From: Psococerastis gibbosa
Lineage: Eukaryota; Arthropoda; Insecta; Psocodea; Psocidae
Assembly (NCBI GenBank): GCA_963971405.1
Contig: OZ020484.1
Location: 27,612,770 to 27,676,769 of the forward strand
Reading direction: 5' to 3'
DNA length: 64,000 bases
Numbering within the stretch: position 1 is the stretch's first letter; each line of letters begins with the position of its first letter. The position numbers were made by a program, and so were the translations under genes. Positions 45,631 to 58,806 of this stretch are shown here, piece after piece. Under the pieces are notes generated by a model. That model had not been told where the DNA came from. It saw only the letters and a program-made list of their open reading frames with translations, and made no database searches.

Positions 45631-46441
45631 ACACATAACCCAACCCAACAAACCCAACAATGAGCTCAAGTTCAACAGTTACAGTACAAACACTGTATAT
45701 AGAGGTGAAGTACCCACCAAAAAGAGAACATCAGGTCATCGACCCATTTGTAGCGGAAAAGCCCAAGAAAGCCCGCAGGCCGTTGTAGGTACCCATTGTA
45801 CGGCATACCCGTGGTGACGTAGGTACCAGTAGGCAAGTAGCGTACACTCGAGGCGGTATGTGACGCAACCCAGTCCCCGCACTGGTCTGCGTTATTACGC
45901 CGTCCCATGTCGCATTTCCGGGAGTACGCCGTGAATGAGCAATGAGCATTACATCTGTTTCAATTAGGTGGCTTACGGTACGACTATAGGTGCCCACTCA
46001 CGATCCGGCGAGGAATCCGACCAACTCACGCAGCACCGATGACGGTAGGGAGTAAGCGTGTTATTTGAGAGTTGAAGGATTGTTGAGTAGGCTGCTTAAA
46101 AACCCCCATTCCAATCTAGCGAGGCAAGCCAAACAATGGATATTCGCATTATGACGTCCCATTGTCTCCCTCTTTACTGCAACCCATTTTTAATTTCAAA
46201 AATGAATGAGTCCTCTAGAAGAAGAGGGAAGAGTCAGCATTGTACGTTGTACCTCAGTTATTACAGGTAAATTATGGATATCCACCATGGTTCTAATTCA
46301 TTGAAACCGGCAACAGACGACCGTTTTTGCTGTCCGCAGTAAAACGTATTCAGATGTGTAGGGACTTCTTATATACTAGTACAAATGACGACACAGCAAC
46401 TTGAACTACTGTAGTAATTCGCTTTATGTGTATAATTCAGG

Positions 46442-46630
46442 CAAGGGCGGATCCAGCCGAAAATTTAGGGGGGGGGTCACAAGTTTTTTGTAAGTTTAAA
46501 AGGTAATTTTATTGTTGATGAGTTGAGTTTTATTCAATTTTTTTTTACTATGTATGATATGAATTTACTATGAATTTACTCATGGTCATGACCCCCTGAC
46601 CCCCCCCCCCCCCCCGTGGATCCGCCATTG
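46442..46630. mobile_element. hAT-like MITE with perfect 8-bp target duplication
   Basis: 189 bp. The left end caagggcggatccagcc and right end (inverse) caatggcggatccacggg pair. The flank aattcagg is exact on both sides (46434-46441, 46631-46638). A G-run and a C-run lie just inside the ends. Eight-base duplications are the hAT hallmark. Confidence 0.82.
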
Positions 46631-46639
46631 AATTCAGGA

Positions 46640-47859
46640 TAGTCACTAGTGTAATGCAGTTTGGCTAATAACAGTAATACCAGCCTCGCGGAGTCAACAC
46701 AATTAAGATAATACAGAAGTAAATACGGTGGCCAGGCGCAAAATTATTGCTAATTCATGGCCCCTTGTTGGCAGACCTGCATGTAAACAAGCCAATTCAC
46801 TAAGATTACACTGATGACTTCATAGCTCGACCTTGAGGACACCTACAATTAGCTAAAGCCACGAACAAGTGTGTGGGAGCGGGCAGGTACGACGTACCCA
46901 CGCGAACCTTTGTGGTTCTTCTAGAGTAGACACAATAGCTAGTGAAGCATGAATGAAGAAAGGTGAAGAAGACCACGCGATGAGCCTACAGGCATTTACG
47001 TTGCCTACGACCATCCTTTGAACAGTCACAAAAATAATATACGTGCTTTTCGACAGATTAAATCGTGGCAGGCGCCATACAGACAGACATACCGTATCTA
47101 CTCATTAAAAGCTGCTCCAACTACTTGCCAGACATTTTTCAGATTGGTTGATTGCCGATTTTTTAAGATAACAGATGGGCCCAATACAGGAAGACGTTTT
47201 CTGCTGCTGCATCATTTTGTAATGTTACATCTATTTTACTTTATATCGCCTACGACAGAGTGCTGCCCCAACAGAATGACGCAGCACGTTGGCGAAACCC
47301 CCATGGTGCCATACACCTTCTTCACACGAGTGCACGACTACAGAACTGCAACTACAGCATACAAAATTGCTCCCTAATAGTAACTTTACTGATGGCTGAT
47401 GGTACAGTAGGACAGGTAAGTATTGTAGTACTGGAAATTGGAAAGTCGCCCGCAGCTAAAATGCAATATTGATAGCAAATGTACCAACCAGCAATCGTTA
47501 AAATACTGATATTAAGTATTATAGAGCTGCAGGTGTATTGGCGGTGAAGGTTAACATGTAGAAATTATGTAGCGATTCCGTGACTTACTTAGTATTACTT
47601 AATAGCACCCAGACGACATACGAGTATCTAAACGCAGTCTACCACAACACCTCACCTAATAAAATGTTTCATATGATCTCAATATTTCAGGAAGACTACT
47701 AGATGAATTTAATTTACCGCTGGTAACTAGCTTTTAAAAATTCTGAGCACTCTTCGTTGTAGCCTACTGGGGTACAAAAGAGACTGTGGCTAAAATTAGC
47801 AAACATACCCCATGCTAAAGCTGTGTTAAGAACAATATAATTACAAAGACTTTCACGGC
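46640..47859. other. Unassigned intergenic stretch
   Basis: A 119-codon frame at 47018-47377 has no recognisable motif. No repeat match. Confidence 0.35.
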
Positions 47860-47985
47860 CGGAGTAGTTAGATGATGAAGTAGTAGATTCCGGGATGATA
47901 GGCCGTGGTCGATCTGAATGTGTAATTCACGCTTCAGATCGACCATCCTGGTTACTTACTGCTTCATCATGTATTAAGAACATTT
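47860..47985. repeat. Repeat F, folded copy
   Basis: cacggccggagtagttagat, gatgaagtagtagattccgg and ggtcgatctgaa are followed after ~14 bases by the inverse ttcagatcgacc and, further out, tactgcttcatcat. The copy can fold on itself. Confidence 0.6.
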
Positions 47986-48204
47986 AACTGTCCCTTGTTC
48001 AGTAATTTATTTCGTGGCAGTTATATAATTAAATAAATTAAATAAATAATCATAGAATTACTTGAAATAATTTTAATCACAATGCAAATTGTACGTAGTT
48101 ATTAGCTGGCGACGTGCATGTGACAATTATTGCCATCGAGAAGACAATTTTCATTGACCGACGCTTTGGGACAGCGTAAGTCGTGGCATCAGACAATTAT
48201 AGAG

Positions 48205-48340
48205 ATCTGCAGCCTGATCATGGCGATTTTAATACCGGTATTTATTTAATCCCCTGGTATTAAAAATGTAAACAAGATAACTTTATATTGGAAATTGCTA
48301 TTCAAAATGGGAATGGTTACGATAAAGGCTTGTGACTTTT
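48205..48340 (+). mobile_element. Foldback MITE (7537 family), partial
   Basis: gcagcctgatcatggcgatt, ttaataccggtatttattta, atcccctgg and the interior aatgtaaacaagataacttt match the 7537-7690 element. Its right inverted end is missing. Confidence 0.6.
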
Positions 48341-48355
48341 TGAACGATTTTATAA

Positions 48356-48634
48356 GGCGGCAATTCCACCGGCGAATTTACTTAATTTGTGATTAGAGAT
48401 TTTATGTTTGTTTTGTTTTTAAGGAGACTATTATGAGATCATATATTTAGATACTTAACTTATCTATTATAAATTAAGTTATAATATGGTAGACTTATTA
48501 ATGATATCTGCTGCCATATTATAACTTAATTTATAATAGATAAGTTAAGTATCTACATAATAGTCTCCTTAAAACAAAACAAACAAAAAATCTCGAATCA
48601 CAAATGAAGTGAATTCGCTGGTGGAATTGCCGCC
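48356..48634. mobile_element. Tourist-like MITE, family H-b, second copy
   Basis: A 279-bp foldback with TAA on both sides and tips ggcggcaattccaccggcga. It has the same hairpin arms as 27223-27490 (acttaacttatctattataa, ataatatggtag). It sits about 20 bases left of the big palindrome. Confidence 0.82.
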
Positions 48635-48653
48635 TAATGTTTACTTACGTTGC

Positions 48654-51600
48654 GTTGCAACCATAGAATAATATTTACTATAGAATGCTAGTCGGTATAG
48701 GGCCGTCTGTGATTCCAAATAGGAAAATCACATGAGCCGAGTCACAAAATATTTGCGTCCCAGTTTTAACCAATCAAATTAATTTATTAAGAAACAATTG
48801 TGAGTGTATTCGAACGTTCTATAAAACTTGGCCTACTATCGGCTGCCTGTTTTGAAGTCAACATTCATTTTCAATACAATAACAACGCAGCAGAAATGAG
48901 TGGGTTTTTGATAAACAAAAATGATAAAAATTATTTATTGATTCAATCTCTACAGCAATACCTACTTTACTAATAAAATAAGTTCGGTTGTTGGATTGAA
49001 AACTGCAAACTATGCTACACATTATGCAAAGTACAGTAGGCCTACAATAATACATCTAAAAGGTAAGTGAGTAATTTATGTATATTAAACCCACAATAGC
49101 TTTAATTCTTCTTAAAGTGTTGCATTGTTGCCGTCTTGTAGCCAAATTAAGTCACTTAGCACACTCCCAAACACACGGAGTGCAACAAGTTACTGTACAA
49201 CCTACGAGAAGCATTTTTAAGCCTTTGCATGCATGGGGCTTGCGAAGTAATAATTTGTGACAGTGACTTCCCTGTATGGGTCCACTGCAGCATACATTAA
49301 CTAAAACAAAATATGTTGTCTTATTTTAATTGGTATGTATCGGTAGGCTAATATTATTGACATTTTTAGGGCAACAGATTTCGAGGAACAGGAGCAGAGG
49401 AGGCGTCTCGTCCCACCAGAGAAAATGTTGAAGCAAGGAAATTCGAGTGGAAACTTTAAGTTAATGCAAGATTTCTACCAGAAGGAAAAAAGTCAAAAAT
49501 ATTAGTTGTGTTCCTTCCTCTTCACTGTAAATTACTGTATATTTGTTATTGCATTTTGCTGTATTTTAAAAGCCTTTTCCATGGAACTCACCTTGAGTTT
49601 TCACTTGTCACCCAAGGCTTACAGAGTCAAAAGGAAGGGAACATGGTGGGTGTCACCGTATTGCGTTAGTGAGGAACTACCTGTCTCAATAAATAGGGGT
49701 TGTGAAAATGTCCAATACATGGTCTACTGTGACAGTATGCTAACACGACGCAAAGACGTTTTTTGCCACTTTCCCCATACAGGGTTTTGGTTTAAAATGC
49801 CAAACCCCCAGTGACCTGTACGAAAAGGCCCTAATGAATGCTTGCCGGAACGTAAAGAACGGTAGGTACTCTTTCTAAACTCATGTTGGAACATAATTAG
49901 AAGTATTGTATGTGATACTCCATACATTAATACATACTGCGTAGGATACCACGGGCATTTTTTTTTTTTAATATTCATTGCATTGACCATTGTTAGATAT
50001 ATATAGATATTAGATTTAGATAGGCCTAAGTGTGCGAATGATACAATAAGCTAGTTGGTTTCATTAAATTTGGGTCATTATAGATTTATTAATATGAAAT
50101 GACTCATTAAATTGATATTGACTACCACATTTCAATTTTTAAATTTGTGCGGGAAACACCCAAGCGCTACCAAGTGGCCAAAATCCGAAAGTGGGACGCA
50201 AATATTTTGTAACTTCAATCCTGTGATTTTATGAAAAAAATCACAAAGCCATGAAATACTGCATCCTATGTATAAGCATAGGAATGCCAGTCTGCTTATA
50301 CATACGATGCAGTATTTCAGGGCTTTGTGATTTTTTTTATGAAATCACAGGATTGAAGTTACAAAATATTTGCGTCCCACTTTCGGATTTTGGCCACTTG
50401 GTAGCGCTTGGGTGTTTCCCGCACAAATTTAAAAATTGAAATGTGGTAGTCAATATCAATTTAATGAGTCATTTCATATTAATAAATCTATAATGACCCA
50501 AATTTAATGAAACCAACTAGTTTATTGTATCATTCGCACACCTAGGCCTATCTACAGTACAATGGTCAATGAATATTAAAAGAAAAAAAATGCTCGTGTA
50601 TCCTACGCAGTATGTATTAATGTATGGAAGTATCACATACAATACTTCAAATTATGTTCCAACATGAGTTTAGAAAGAGTACCTACTGTACTTTACGTTA
50701 CGGCAAGCATTTTAAACCAAAACCCGGTATGGGGAAAGTGGCAAAAAGTCTTTGCGTCGTGTTAGCATACTGTCACAGTAGACCATGTATTGAACATTTT
50801 CACAACCCCTTTTATTCAGACAGGTATAGTTCCTCACTAACGCAATACGGTGACACCCACCATGTTCCCTTCCTTTTGACTCTGTAAGCCATGGGTGACA
50901 AGTGAAAACTCAAGGTGAGGCATTTAAAATACAGCATAATGCAATAACATTAATGTAATAACAAATATACAGTAATTTACAGTGAAGAGGAAGGAACACA
51001 ACTAATATTTTTGACTTTTTTCCTTCTGGTAGAAATTATCTTGCATTCAAAGTTTCCACTCGAATTTCCTTGCTTCAAATTTTCTGTGGCGGGACGAGAC
51101 GTCTACTCTGCTCCTGTTCCTCGAAATCTGTTGCCCTAAAAATGTCAATAATATTAGTCTACCGATACATGCCAATTAAAATAAGACAACATATTTTGTT
51201 TTAGTTAATGTATACTGCAGTGGACCCATAGAGAGAAGTCACTGTCACAAATTATTACTTCGCAAGCCCCATGCATGCAAAGGCTTAAAAATGCTTCTCG
51301 TAGGTTGTACAGTATTTTGTTGCACTCGGTGTGTTTGGGGAGTGTGCTAAGTGACTTAATTTGGCTACAAGACGGCAACAATGCAACACTTAAAGAAGAA
51401 TTAAAGCTATTGTGGGTTTAATATAAATTTCTCACTTACCTTTTAGATGTATTATTGTAGACCTACTGTACTTTGCATAATGTGTAGCATAGTTTGCAGT
51501 TTTCAATCCAACAACCGAACTTATTTTATTAGTAAAGTAGGTATTGCTGTAGAGATTGAATCAAATAATAATTTTTATCATTTTTGTTTATCAAAAACTC

Positions 51601-51848
51601 ACTCATTTCTGCTGCGTTGTTATTGTTTTGAAAATGAATGTTGACTTCGAAACAGGCAGCCAATAGTAGGCCAAGTTTTATAGAACGTTCGAATACACTC
51701 ACAATTGTTTCTTAATAAATTAATTTGATTGGTTAAAACTGGGACGCAAATATTTTGTGACTCGGCTCATGTGATTTTCCTATTTGGAATCACAGACGGC
51801 CCTATACCGACTAGCATTCTATAGTAAATATTATTCTATGGTTGCAAC
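48654..51848. repeat. 3.2-kb near-perfect palindrome of two transposon D copies
   Basis: The left arm 48654-50278 and right arm 50293-51848 are inverse copies around a 14-base spacer (taggaatgccagtc). They differ by scattered substitutions and small indels; the right arm lacks ~45 bases near 50715. Outer limits are gttgcaaccatagaataat on both sides. Each arm carries D's inner inverted blocks (48725-48762 and 50192-50229). A short ORF encoding MELTLSFHLSPKAYRVKRKG, then TWWVSPYCVSEELPV, is kept in both arms and in D1; no known family. Confidence 0.85.
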
Positions 51849-52768
51849 TGAGTTTTAGTTCAAAGTAGATATTTCAAAATATTTTGAAAACAAGAAATGG
51901 TCATGTATTATTAACGAAATTGTTTAATTTTTCGTTTCACAGCCGAAAGTGGTCAAATGAGAAATATATAAAAAATTAAAGCTTTCTCTAAAAGCTGTTT
52001 AGTTCCCCTACTGATTTACCTCTACTCTATAAAACTGGTTTAATGCACTTTATCAGGTTTTTCTAATGCAATAGATTAGGTCAAAAATTGTATATTTCCT
52101 GTGAAAGCTTGTAATACTTATAAATTTTTCATCTAGTTACTTTCACATCTTTGCGGCTCTGGGACAAGAAATTAATTAATTTGGCCAAAAATACACAATG
52201 TATAAAATATTTTGAAATCTGTTCCTTAAGGTTGACTCCTAGTCCTATCATCGGATGCTGCCATGATTTTCCTATTAAGTAAAATCCGTCAAATACTATA
52301 TCGCACCATTACCAACGAAAGTGAGAGCAATCCTTACTATACCTCTGAAAAGTTTGCTGCCAACTAACCACTTTTGGTTGTGAGAGACTGAGATAGCCCA
52401 GACATAATTAATGCGAAAAATCAGACTACCGCAGACATGAAAGTTAAAAGTAAAAGATGACCAGAGGAAGGAAAGAACAGATTAGAAGGATGGGCACAAG
52501 TGTGCAAGTCGGGACGAAACTTTTTTGAGTTGGAAGAGGGAATAAGATTTTTCACGAGCTGAAAGGCATTTCGTTTTTGCTTTTAGACCAGCGATTAGAC
52601 CAGCGATATTTTCTGACTAGATGAAAGCCTGGCTTAAAAGCAAATGGTCATCCTTCAGTTTGAATTAGGACCAGACTTGGATTGTTCTTTGGAACTTTTC
52701 GTGGGTTGGATGCCTGAGGGCCTGAGTCCGACAAATGTTATGTATTAGATTGATGTATTGATGTAGAT
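51849..52768. other. Unassigned intergenic stretch
   Basis: AT-rich. No coding or repeat signal was recognised. Confidence 0.4.
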
Positions 52769-52945
52769 CGACTTCGATGGCCAGGTGGTAACGTGCTTGC
52801 ACTTGTGCGAGTCTTTACACGCCATGCGATCGGAGACGTGTCGTAACTCAACACGGGTACTAACTTACAGAGGCGACTGAAGAGGTTAATCGGATACATT
52901 CATTAAATTGTTTGTGTGCGATTAATCTTTTTAATAATAAGAAGA
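52769..52945 (+). repeat. SINE family C, second full copy
   Basis: Same order as the copy at 592-765: cgacttcgatggccaggtgg, gcgatcggagacgtgtcgta, actcaacacgggtacta, then the LINE-like tail ggcgactgaagaggttaatc and gcgattaatc. It ends in a t/a-rich stretch with gaagaagaa. Confidence 0.72.
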
Positions 52946-55054
52946 AGAAAAAAAGATGTATTAGATTCATGGCAAAAATGTATTAACATAATTATTACCG
53001 AACAATTTTACGATCCCCCTTTTAAGTGAAACCCAGAATTGCAGAGACATAAAACTGTCATATCCCTTAGAATAAACATTCCTCTACATTTTTATATATG
53101 ATATGTGGTCATTAGCAATTGGCCAGTTATTGAACTCCTTTCTTGGGAGTCCTTGCCAACCGTTTTTTTTTCACAAATCGAGATTAAATCGGTGTTTAAG
53201 ACACATATTTCCCGCCCACTGAAAAGTCCCCCCCCCCCCACCGTATTCCCTTGCTTATGGAAGTGATTGAATAGTAATAAAATATAAGATGCATTGGTTA
53301 GTACATTCTCAAGAATAATATACGCGTATATACATAGCTACCTACATTCTTTAAATTATTATTGCATCATACGTATGCAGTTGACTGTAACATCTAATAA
53401 ACTGAGCACTTACGCCTCGTAATAATCAACGTTAAACGATTCATTAGCAGATCAATTATTAGATAAAACTAGTCAATGTTTATTCTTGTACAATGTCACT
53501 TTAGCGAGCTAGCTGAGCATTGGAATTCACCGTCAGGGTTTATTACACTCCGAACTCAGTGGCGAACCTACAAATTTGTGCCCCCTGAGCAAGGATTGAA
53601 ATAGGGGCCCGTCCGGAAAATAATGGGGTTTTACGCATTTTGACAGTGAGAAAAATTATAAAATTTTTCAGATGAAGACTTGTCCATAAATCTGTAAACA
53701 GGGGATCAGGGGTCTCCTGCGGGAGAATTTTTTAATTAAACGGGGCAAAATTCTAGATACATAACGTTAGGCTAAGCGCGAGGAGCGAGCCAAGTGATCG
53801 CATCCCAGACCGGGCTCTAAATTATTTTTGCAAATTAAAAAAAAAATTAAAATTTTTGGTCAGTTTCTTTGGCTCGCTCGTATTTTATTTACATTTGTTA
53901 CGACACTCTTCGTCGCAAGATTTATAAGACGCATTTGCGCCCTAATAGAGCTATTAATATAAATTTTTTGAACGGATCGGAGCACAATGATTTCGCTAAT
54001 GAGACTTGAGAAATGTTTGAATGGATTGTTTATTTTTTTCTTTCAGGTACTGCTCACTGCTATTTTGACTTTGTAACTCTACAAACTAAATCTATAGGTC
54101 ACCCTTTGACTAGGTTACTCATTAATTAAAGAATACTAATAATAAACAACTAATTATAGGCAACATTTAACTTACGAAGTAAGTGTAGAAGATGAGGCAG
54201 CGGTTTAAGGGTAATCCATGGAAAGGGAAGAGTAACAAAGAGGAATCACTTTGACGGTTCACTACACCAACCAACAAGGAAGCGGCGTGTTTGGCTAAAT
54301 ATACCACGGTGTCACAGAGACATTCGCGAGAGACTTGGAGAACTAGACTTACACACTCACTGGAACGAGCGATAGTCGCTAACTAAAGAACTGGAGTGCA
54401 TGGGCGAGCGTCGAGATTGGGCCTGGACGAGGGCAGGAGCAACGCAACTCGACTGCCATCTACCGGATTCATACTCTTAGAAACTTTTTTTATGCCGTTT
54501 GAAGTACTTTTTATTAATAAAATTTGGTTTTCCTGAAACAATCGAAACACTGATTCGGATAACAATACAATACAATCGACAGAGTCAAGCTATTCGGGCG
54601 TGTGGAGCAGTGTCGTCTTTTAAAAAAGAAGATAGGACGAAGAAAGTCGAGTGTACAACTTCTGCAGTAGCACAGCGGGAGCAGACATTTATTCGAGACG
54701 TTAGGACCCAAGAGGTTGTTCAAATTAGCCGTTGGCTACCAAGCAACAACACTACAACAACAACATTGTATACACCCCGGTCGTCAAGCGATGAGAAATT
54801 TTTAATGGGAACAAATGGGTTGATGAAAAAAAAACTTATTTTTCTGAAGGCACTTCAAAAGTTTTCCAGGTCGCTGGTGTGTCGCGGGGAAAACAGTGCA
54901 CCTGCGACAAGGAAGCGACAAAAAAAAAGATGCAGTAGACTCGGGGGTTTTGCAACCAACCCATTTGTTGCCATGACAAATTTCTCAGGCAAATCACCGG
55001 CGTTCGAATCGTCCTGGTGCACCGGGTTTTAGGTATTTTCCATACTATAGCCAC
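52946..55054. other. Unassigned stretch with one long unexplained frame
   Basis: A 177-codon + frame (54499-55032), basic and Ser/Thr-rich, has no family I know. Its last ~35 bases (tcaccggcgttcgaatcgtcc) recur at 18389-18410 with a different ending, so the tail is repeat-derived. A C-run lies at 53228-53239, and a possible MITE end at 53560 (agtggcgaacctac). Confidence 0.35.
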
Positions 55055-55150
55055 CTCCGGCCTTAATAAGCCGTTTAGTATTAACCTATTTTTGGGATTA
55101 AAAATGTAAACGAAATAATTTTGAATAGCACTTCCATTCTAAAACTATCC
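55055..55150 (+). mobile_element. Foldback MITE (7537 family), diverged fragment
   Basis: gggattaaaaatgtaaacga and aataattttgaatagcactt, ccattctaaaactatccagg match the interior of 7537-7690. The ends are poorly kept. Confidence 0.45.
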
Positions 55151-56675
55151 AGGTTTACCCCTATCCCAAAGCATCGTAGGGCAGGATTTGCCCGTTAGAT
55201 TTTGTTATTAGGTAGTTGTTCAGGGTCGTCCAAGTCGTAATGGAATCTGACTCTCGAGTCTAAACTCCAACCTTACATCATCATGTCAGTAAGAGAATCT
55301 AGATTAATTTTTTTTCACGAAGCCAATTTACTGCTGGTATTGTACATACAGGAGGTGGTCATTTATGCTGACCTGCATGGCCCTTCTTCTTCCGGCTCTA
55401 CAGGGGCTTTGGGACTGATGGGCTTTGGCCAGCTCGAAAACACTCTTGGAGTTTTTATCTCGGTTTCACCCAACGCTCCACCACCTACCAACTTCCAACT
55501 AGCGAAGGTCGGTTTCTAATTTTTCCCTCCAGCGGTTTCGTGAACGTTTCTATGACGTCGTTCTTTTTTAGTACTGGAGCTTTTTTGGAGGAGAAAGGGA
55601 AAACGCCTTCTTGTTTAGCTTTTGTTAATAAGGATAACTAAGGGTTAATAAAAGAGTATCACTTTGCATTTTAAAATTATTTTGTTTACTTTTAACCCCG
55701 GCAATTCCCATGATGCCTTCATTTCCTTACAATCCTAATTAACAACTGTAGTCACTCCCACACGTCTAACTTTGGTGTCTATTCACTTGGCGTCTTTTTA
55801 CAACACTATAATTATATAACACTAAGTGTTTTACATTACTATTTATACTATATACAGTAATCCATGGTCTACAATGGCTAGACTTCAACGATAAAACCAA
55901 GATCATGGTGATGGTCCATGATTAAACTTAGTCTACCTACTTACCTCGTTTCGTTTTCTTTTTTTTTTAAATTAGAATGTATAATATTCTATAGTCCATA
56001 CATTGCTCTTTCTAAATTTGGGCTGCTGCAACGTACAGCTTACTGAATATTATAATAAATTAATTACACACGACTTACCTTTACTTCACATCACATCACA
56101 TCCAATTTGGGCATTAGCTCATACACAATCATGTGTACTTATACAGTACATGCTGTTCGCTTTTCACAAGCGTGCTCTCGTTGAGGAACTTCACTACACT
56201 TTCTTATGGGTACGCGCCGGTTCAATAGTTCAGTAGAGAGTTGATGACCGTAACACAGAAAAGTTCAAGTCATATAAAGTTTAAAAGTTTTCAGTTTTGC
56301 TCTTTCATTATTTGTTTATTTTGATATTAACCAAATAAATGGCAATTTCCGCCTTTTTGTAGAAGTGTTGCCAAACTGCCAAAACTTATTTTGGCGCAAT
56401 GCTCATTCTTCGTTAAATCTTAAAAATTGGCAATACACTTCAACTTTGGATTTATTACTATGTAAACCTAAATATATGTAGATTAGGCGCTTATAACTTA
56501 ACAATAGTTTAATATTTTAATTCAAGAGAAAGCAGGAAAGAAGAAAATAGGCTACATGGTAACCTGACGATTCACAACATATTAATTTACATTTTACACA
56601 CTGCCATAAATGCAAAATAGCCTACGCATGTTACAAACCAGCCCAATATCGTCGAGACCAATAAGAGGACAAAAG
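55151..56675. other. Unassigned intergenic stretch
   Basis: AT-rich with short frames only. No repeat match noticed. Confidence 0.35.
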
Positions 56676-56800
56676 AATCCGGGCTAGTAGGCCGTGGTAG
56701 ATTGGAAAGTAAGCTTCCAAACGTTTCGTCAACAACTGCGGTTAGCATCTTCAGTGGTATTACGTCCACATCTAAGGTTGTATCGCGGAGGTACCGTAGC
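56676..56800 (+). repeat. Repeat F copy
   Basis: gaatccgggctagtaggccg, tggtagattggaaagtaagc, ttccaaacgtttcgtcaaca and gcatcttcagtggtattac match 18700-18810. Confidence 0.6.
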
Positions 56801-56959
56801 AACTAGCAACTGACGGAGTTGGTGCAGGTGCGGTTCGGTGCGCAGGCGTTCTCGTTTCTGATTGGCTCCTTGGCGTCATTCTCTTTGTTGTTGTTCTGTT
56901 GAGGACTGGATACCGTATTCTATCACCGCCAACGGTCTTACCATATTGATTCCATGAGC

Positions 56960-57297
56960 GCAGATCATGTTTCAAACTGCGGCAAACTTGGCAGTGTGCG
57001 TAGCGTTGGCAGAGGAACATGGTGGGACATGATATCGCGCTGAGACTAAACCAGTCTACGTGCGTGGCGAGTCCTGGTCACCTCCGATTTAATCGTGTGG
57101 CTTTACCATGTTGTCCAAGTGGTTCGGAATCCACTATAATCAGGAGGTTCATCCTGTCAGTCAACTCCCCTTTCCCCCGAGGGGAAAGAGTCTGCCCGTA
57201 GGGTGCCTCAAGTTAACAAACAGACTCACTCCCCCCGCCAGGCTGACAGGGTTGCTTAAAGCAGAAATGCTGAAAGCAGGCGTTGGAAACAACTACA
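56960..57297 (+). repeat. Repeat G, copy 2
   Basis: Matches 17931-18208 over about 260 bases and extends further: ccgccaggctgacagggttg, cttaaagcagaaatgctgaa and agcaggcgttggaaacaact. No convincing ORF on either strand. Confidence 0.7.
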
Positions 57298-57739
57298 ACA
57301 TATTCTATTACCTTCTCACGCCATCGTCAAGTGTGGCGTGACCCAAACCATGTAACATAAAACTTAACAAAGTAATTTGTTCACAATGAGTGACGGCATG
57401 TTTTACAAAGTTGCGGTACCTACCAAGGAGACTATTATGCATATAATAATTGAACAAAGGCGATTTATAGACGCCTGTTGATAGGTAGGTAACGGCAGCA
57501 ACGTGCATTGGTGCAGGTCCAGATGTAGCCGGAAGCGAATGTGGTATTGTGCCTGTAGGCCAGGCTGTAAACTGGCCTCGCAGTCTGCTATGTACTGTTT
57601 TGAAGACACTAGGCACTGGTTATCTCACTACACCGCTGGTAACAATAGTCGACCATTTCACATCGTTTTATGGCAAATATGCGATGAAATTACTAGTATA
57701 ATATCGCTTCTAGACTGTACTTATGATTTACCTTTAAAT

Positions 57740-58005
57740 TTTGAATTTAAATTTTGCGCGCGCCTTCAACTGCGCAACTGGAGGTGCGCATTTTATTTTT
57801 AACAATGTTGGCGACATTGTTTTGATGTCAACATGGTTTCTCGGTATGGTTTTTTAATTTTTAATGTTTATAATTATTTCGAAATATGAAGGAATTTTAA
57901 TGTTTGTCACTTCCATTTCATCAGTCCTTGTATTTAGTTATAAATTATAAAGCAAAGATAATCTTTTAAACTTTGCCAAACTTGGAAAATTAGATCAATG
58001 TTTAG
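57740..58005 (+). promoter_or_regulatory. Probable FAM21 promoter and leader-exon region
   Basis: The first coding exon begins right after an acceptor, so a non-coding first exon should lie upstream. The best donor is ag|gtaagt with cleavage after 58005. A CG-containing patch (gcgcgcgcc, then ctgcgcaactgg) near 57757-57785 could mark the promoter. No TATA box is obvious and the transcription start is not resolved. Inference only. Confidence 0.35.
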
Positions 58006-58806
58006 GTAAGTGTCATTCGCTTTCATGTTATCAAATTAATGTAAGTTGAGTATCGGAGGCAAGTGGACTGGTTTTGGCATATGCCTACCGCTCATAACGT
58101 GACCTGGCAAGGGTGCATCGTGGAGGGGTTATGCGTTAAGGTGGCCTTGAGCCTGACTAGTATAGCCAACGGAGTTTGAAGTTTTTGAAACACTTGTTCC
58201 AGGCTATTGCTAGCCCATTATTTTTCCGTCAAACGAAATCAGCGTAACTGTTTCGTTGTTGGTTGATAACGTGATAGGCCACTATATCATGGACCTACAG
58301 GGTCATTAAGCAGCCCACATCTGTGTAAGGTAAAGGTTCAGTTTAGCTACCCCTCATAAAATGACAAAATTTGGTTCTATATCGTTGATTTAGCTTTAAA
58401 GAAACCCATTTCCGAAAGAATTAAAAGTCGGAAAAGTATAGTTTTTGAGTTAAGCCGAATTAGTTGAATTTTTGCATGGGCAGGTATAGGGCCAAATTGC
58501 TCATAAAATTTTTTAAGGAAGGAACATTGTCAGAGGCATGTAAATAAGACAACCCTTGCTTAAAATATGAATTCCCTTGCAAATGGGATGTTTTCCTTCC
58601 ATATTAAAAGCATTTTCATTCGACTTTTGATACAGAGGGGTAGCTAAACTAGACCTTTACCCTGTATAAATTAAAAACTGATGATTTTGGATGATTGATA
58701 TCTCATTTGGTAGTTGGTACACTGGCACTTGATTACCACTAATTTTTTTCATATACCTATTGAGGGAATTTTTATCCTGTATTAATATTACTATGCACAA
58801 TTTTAG

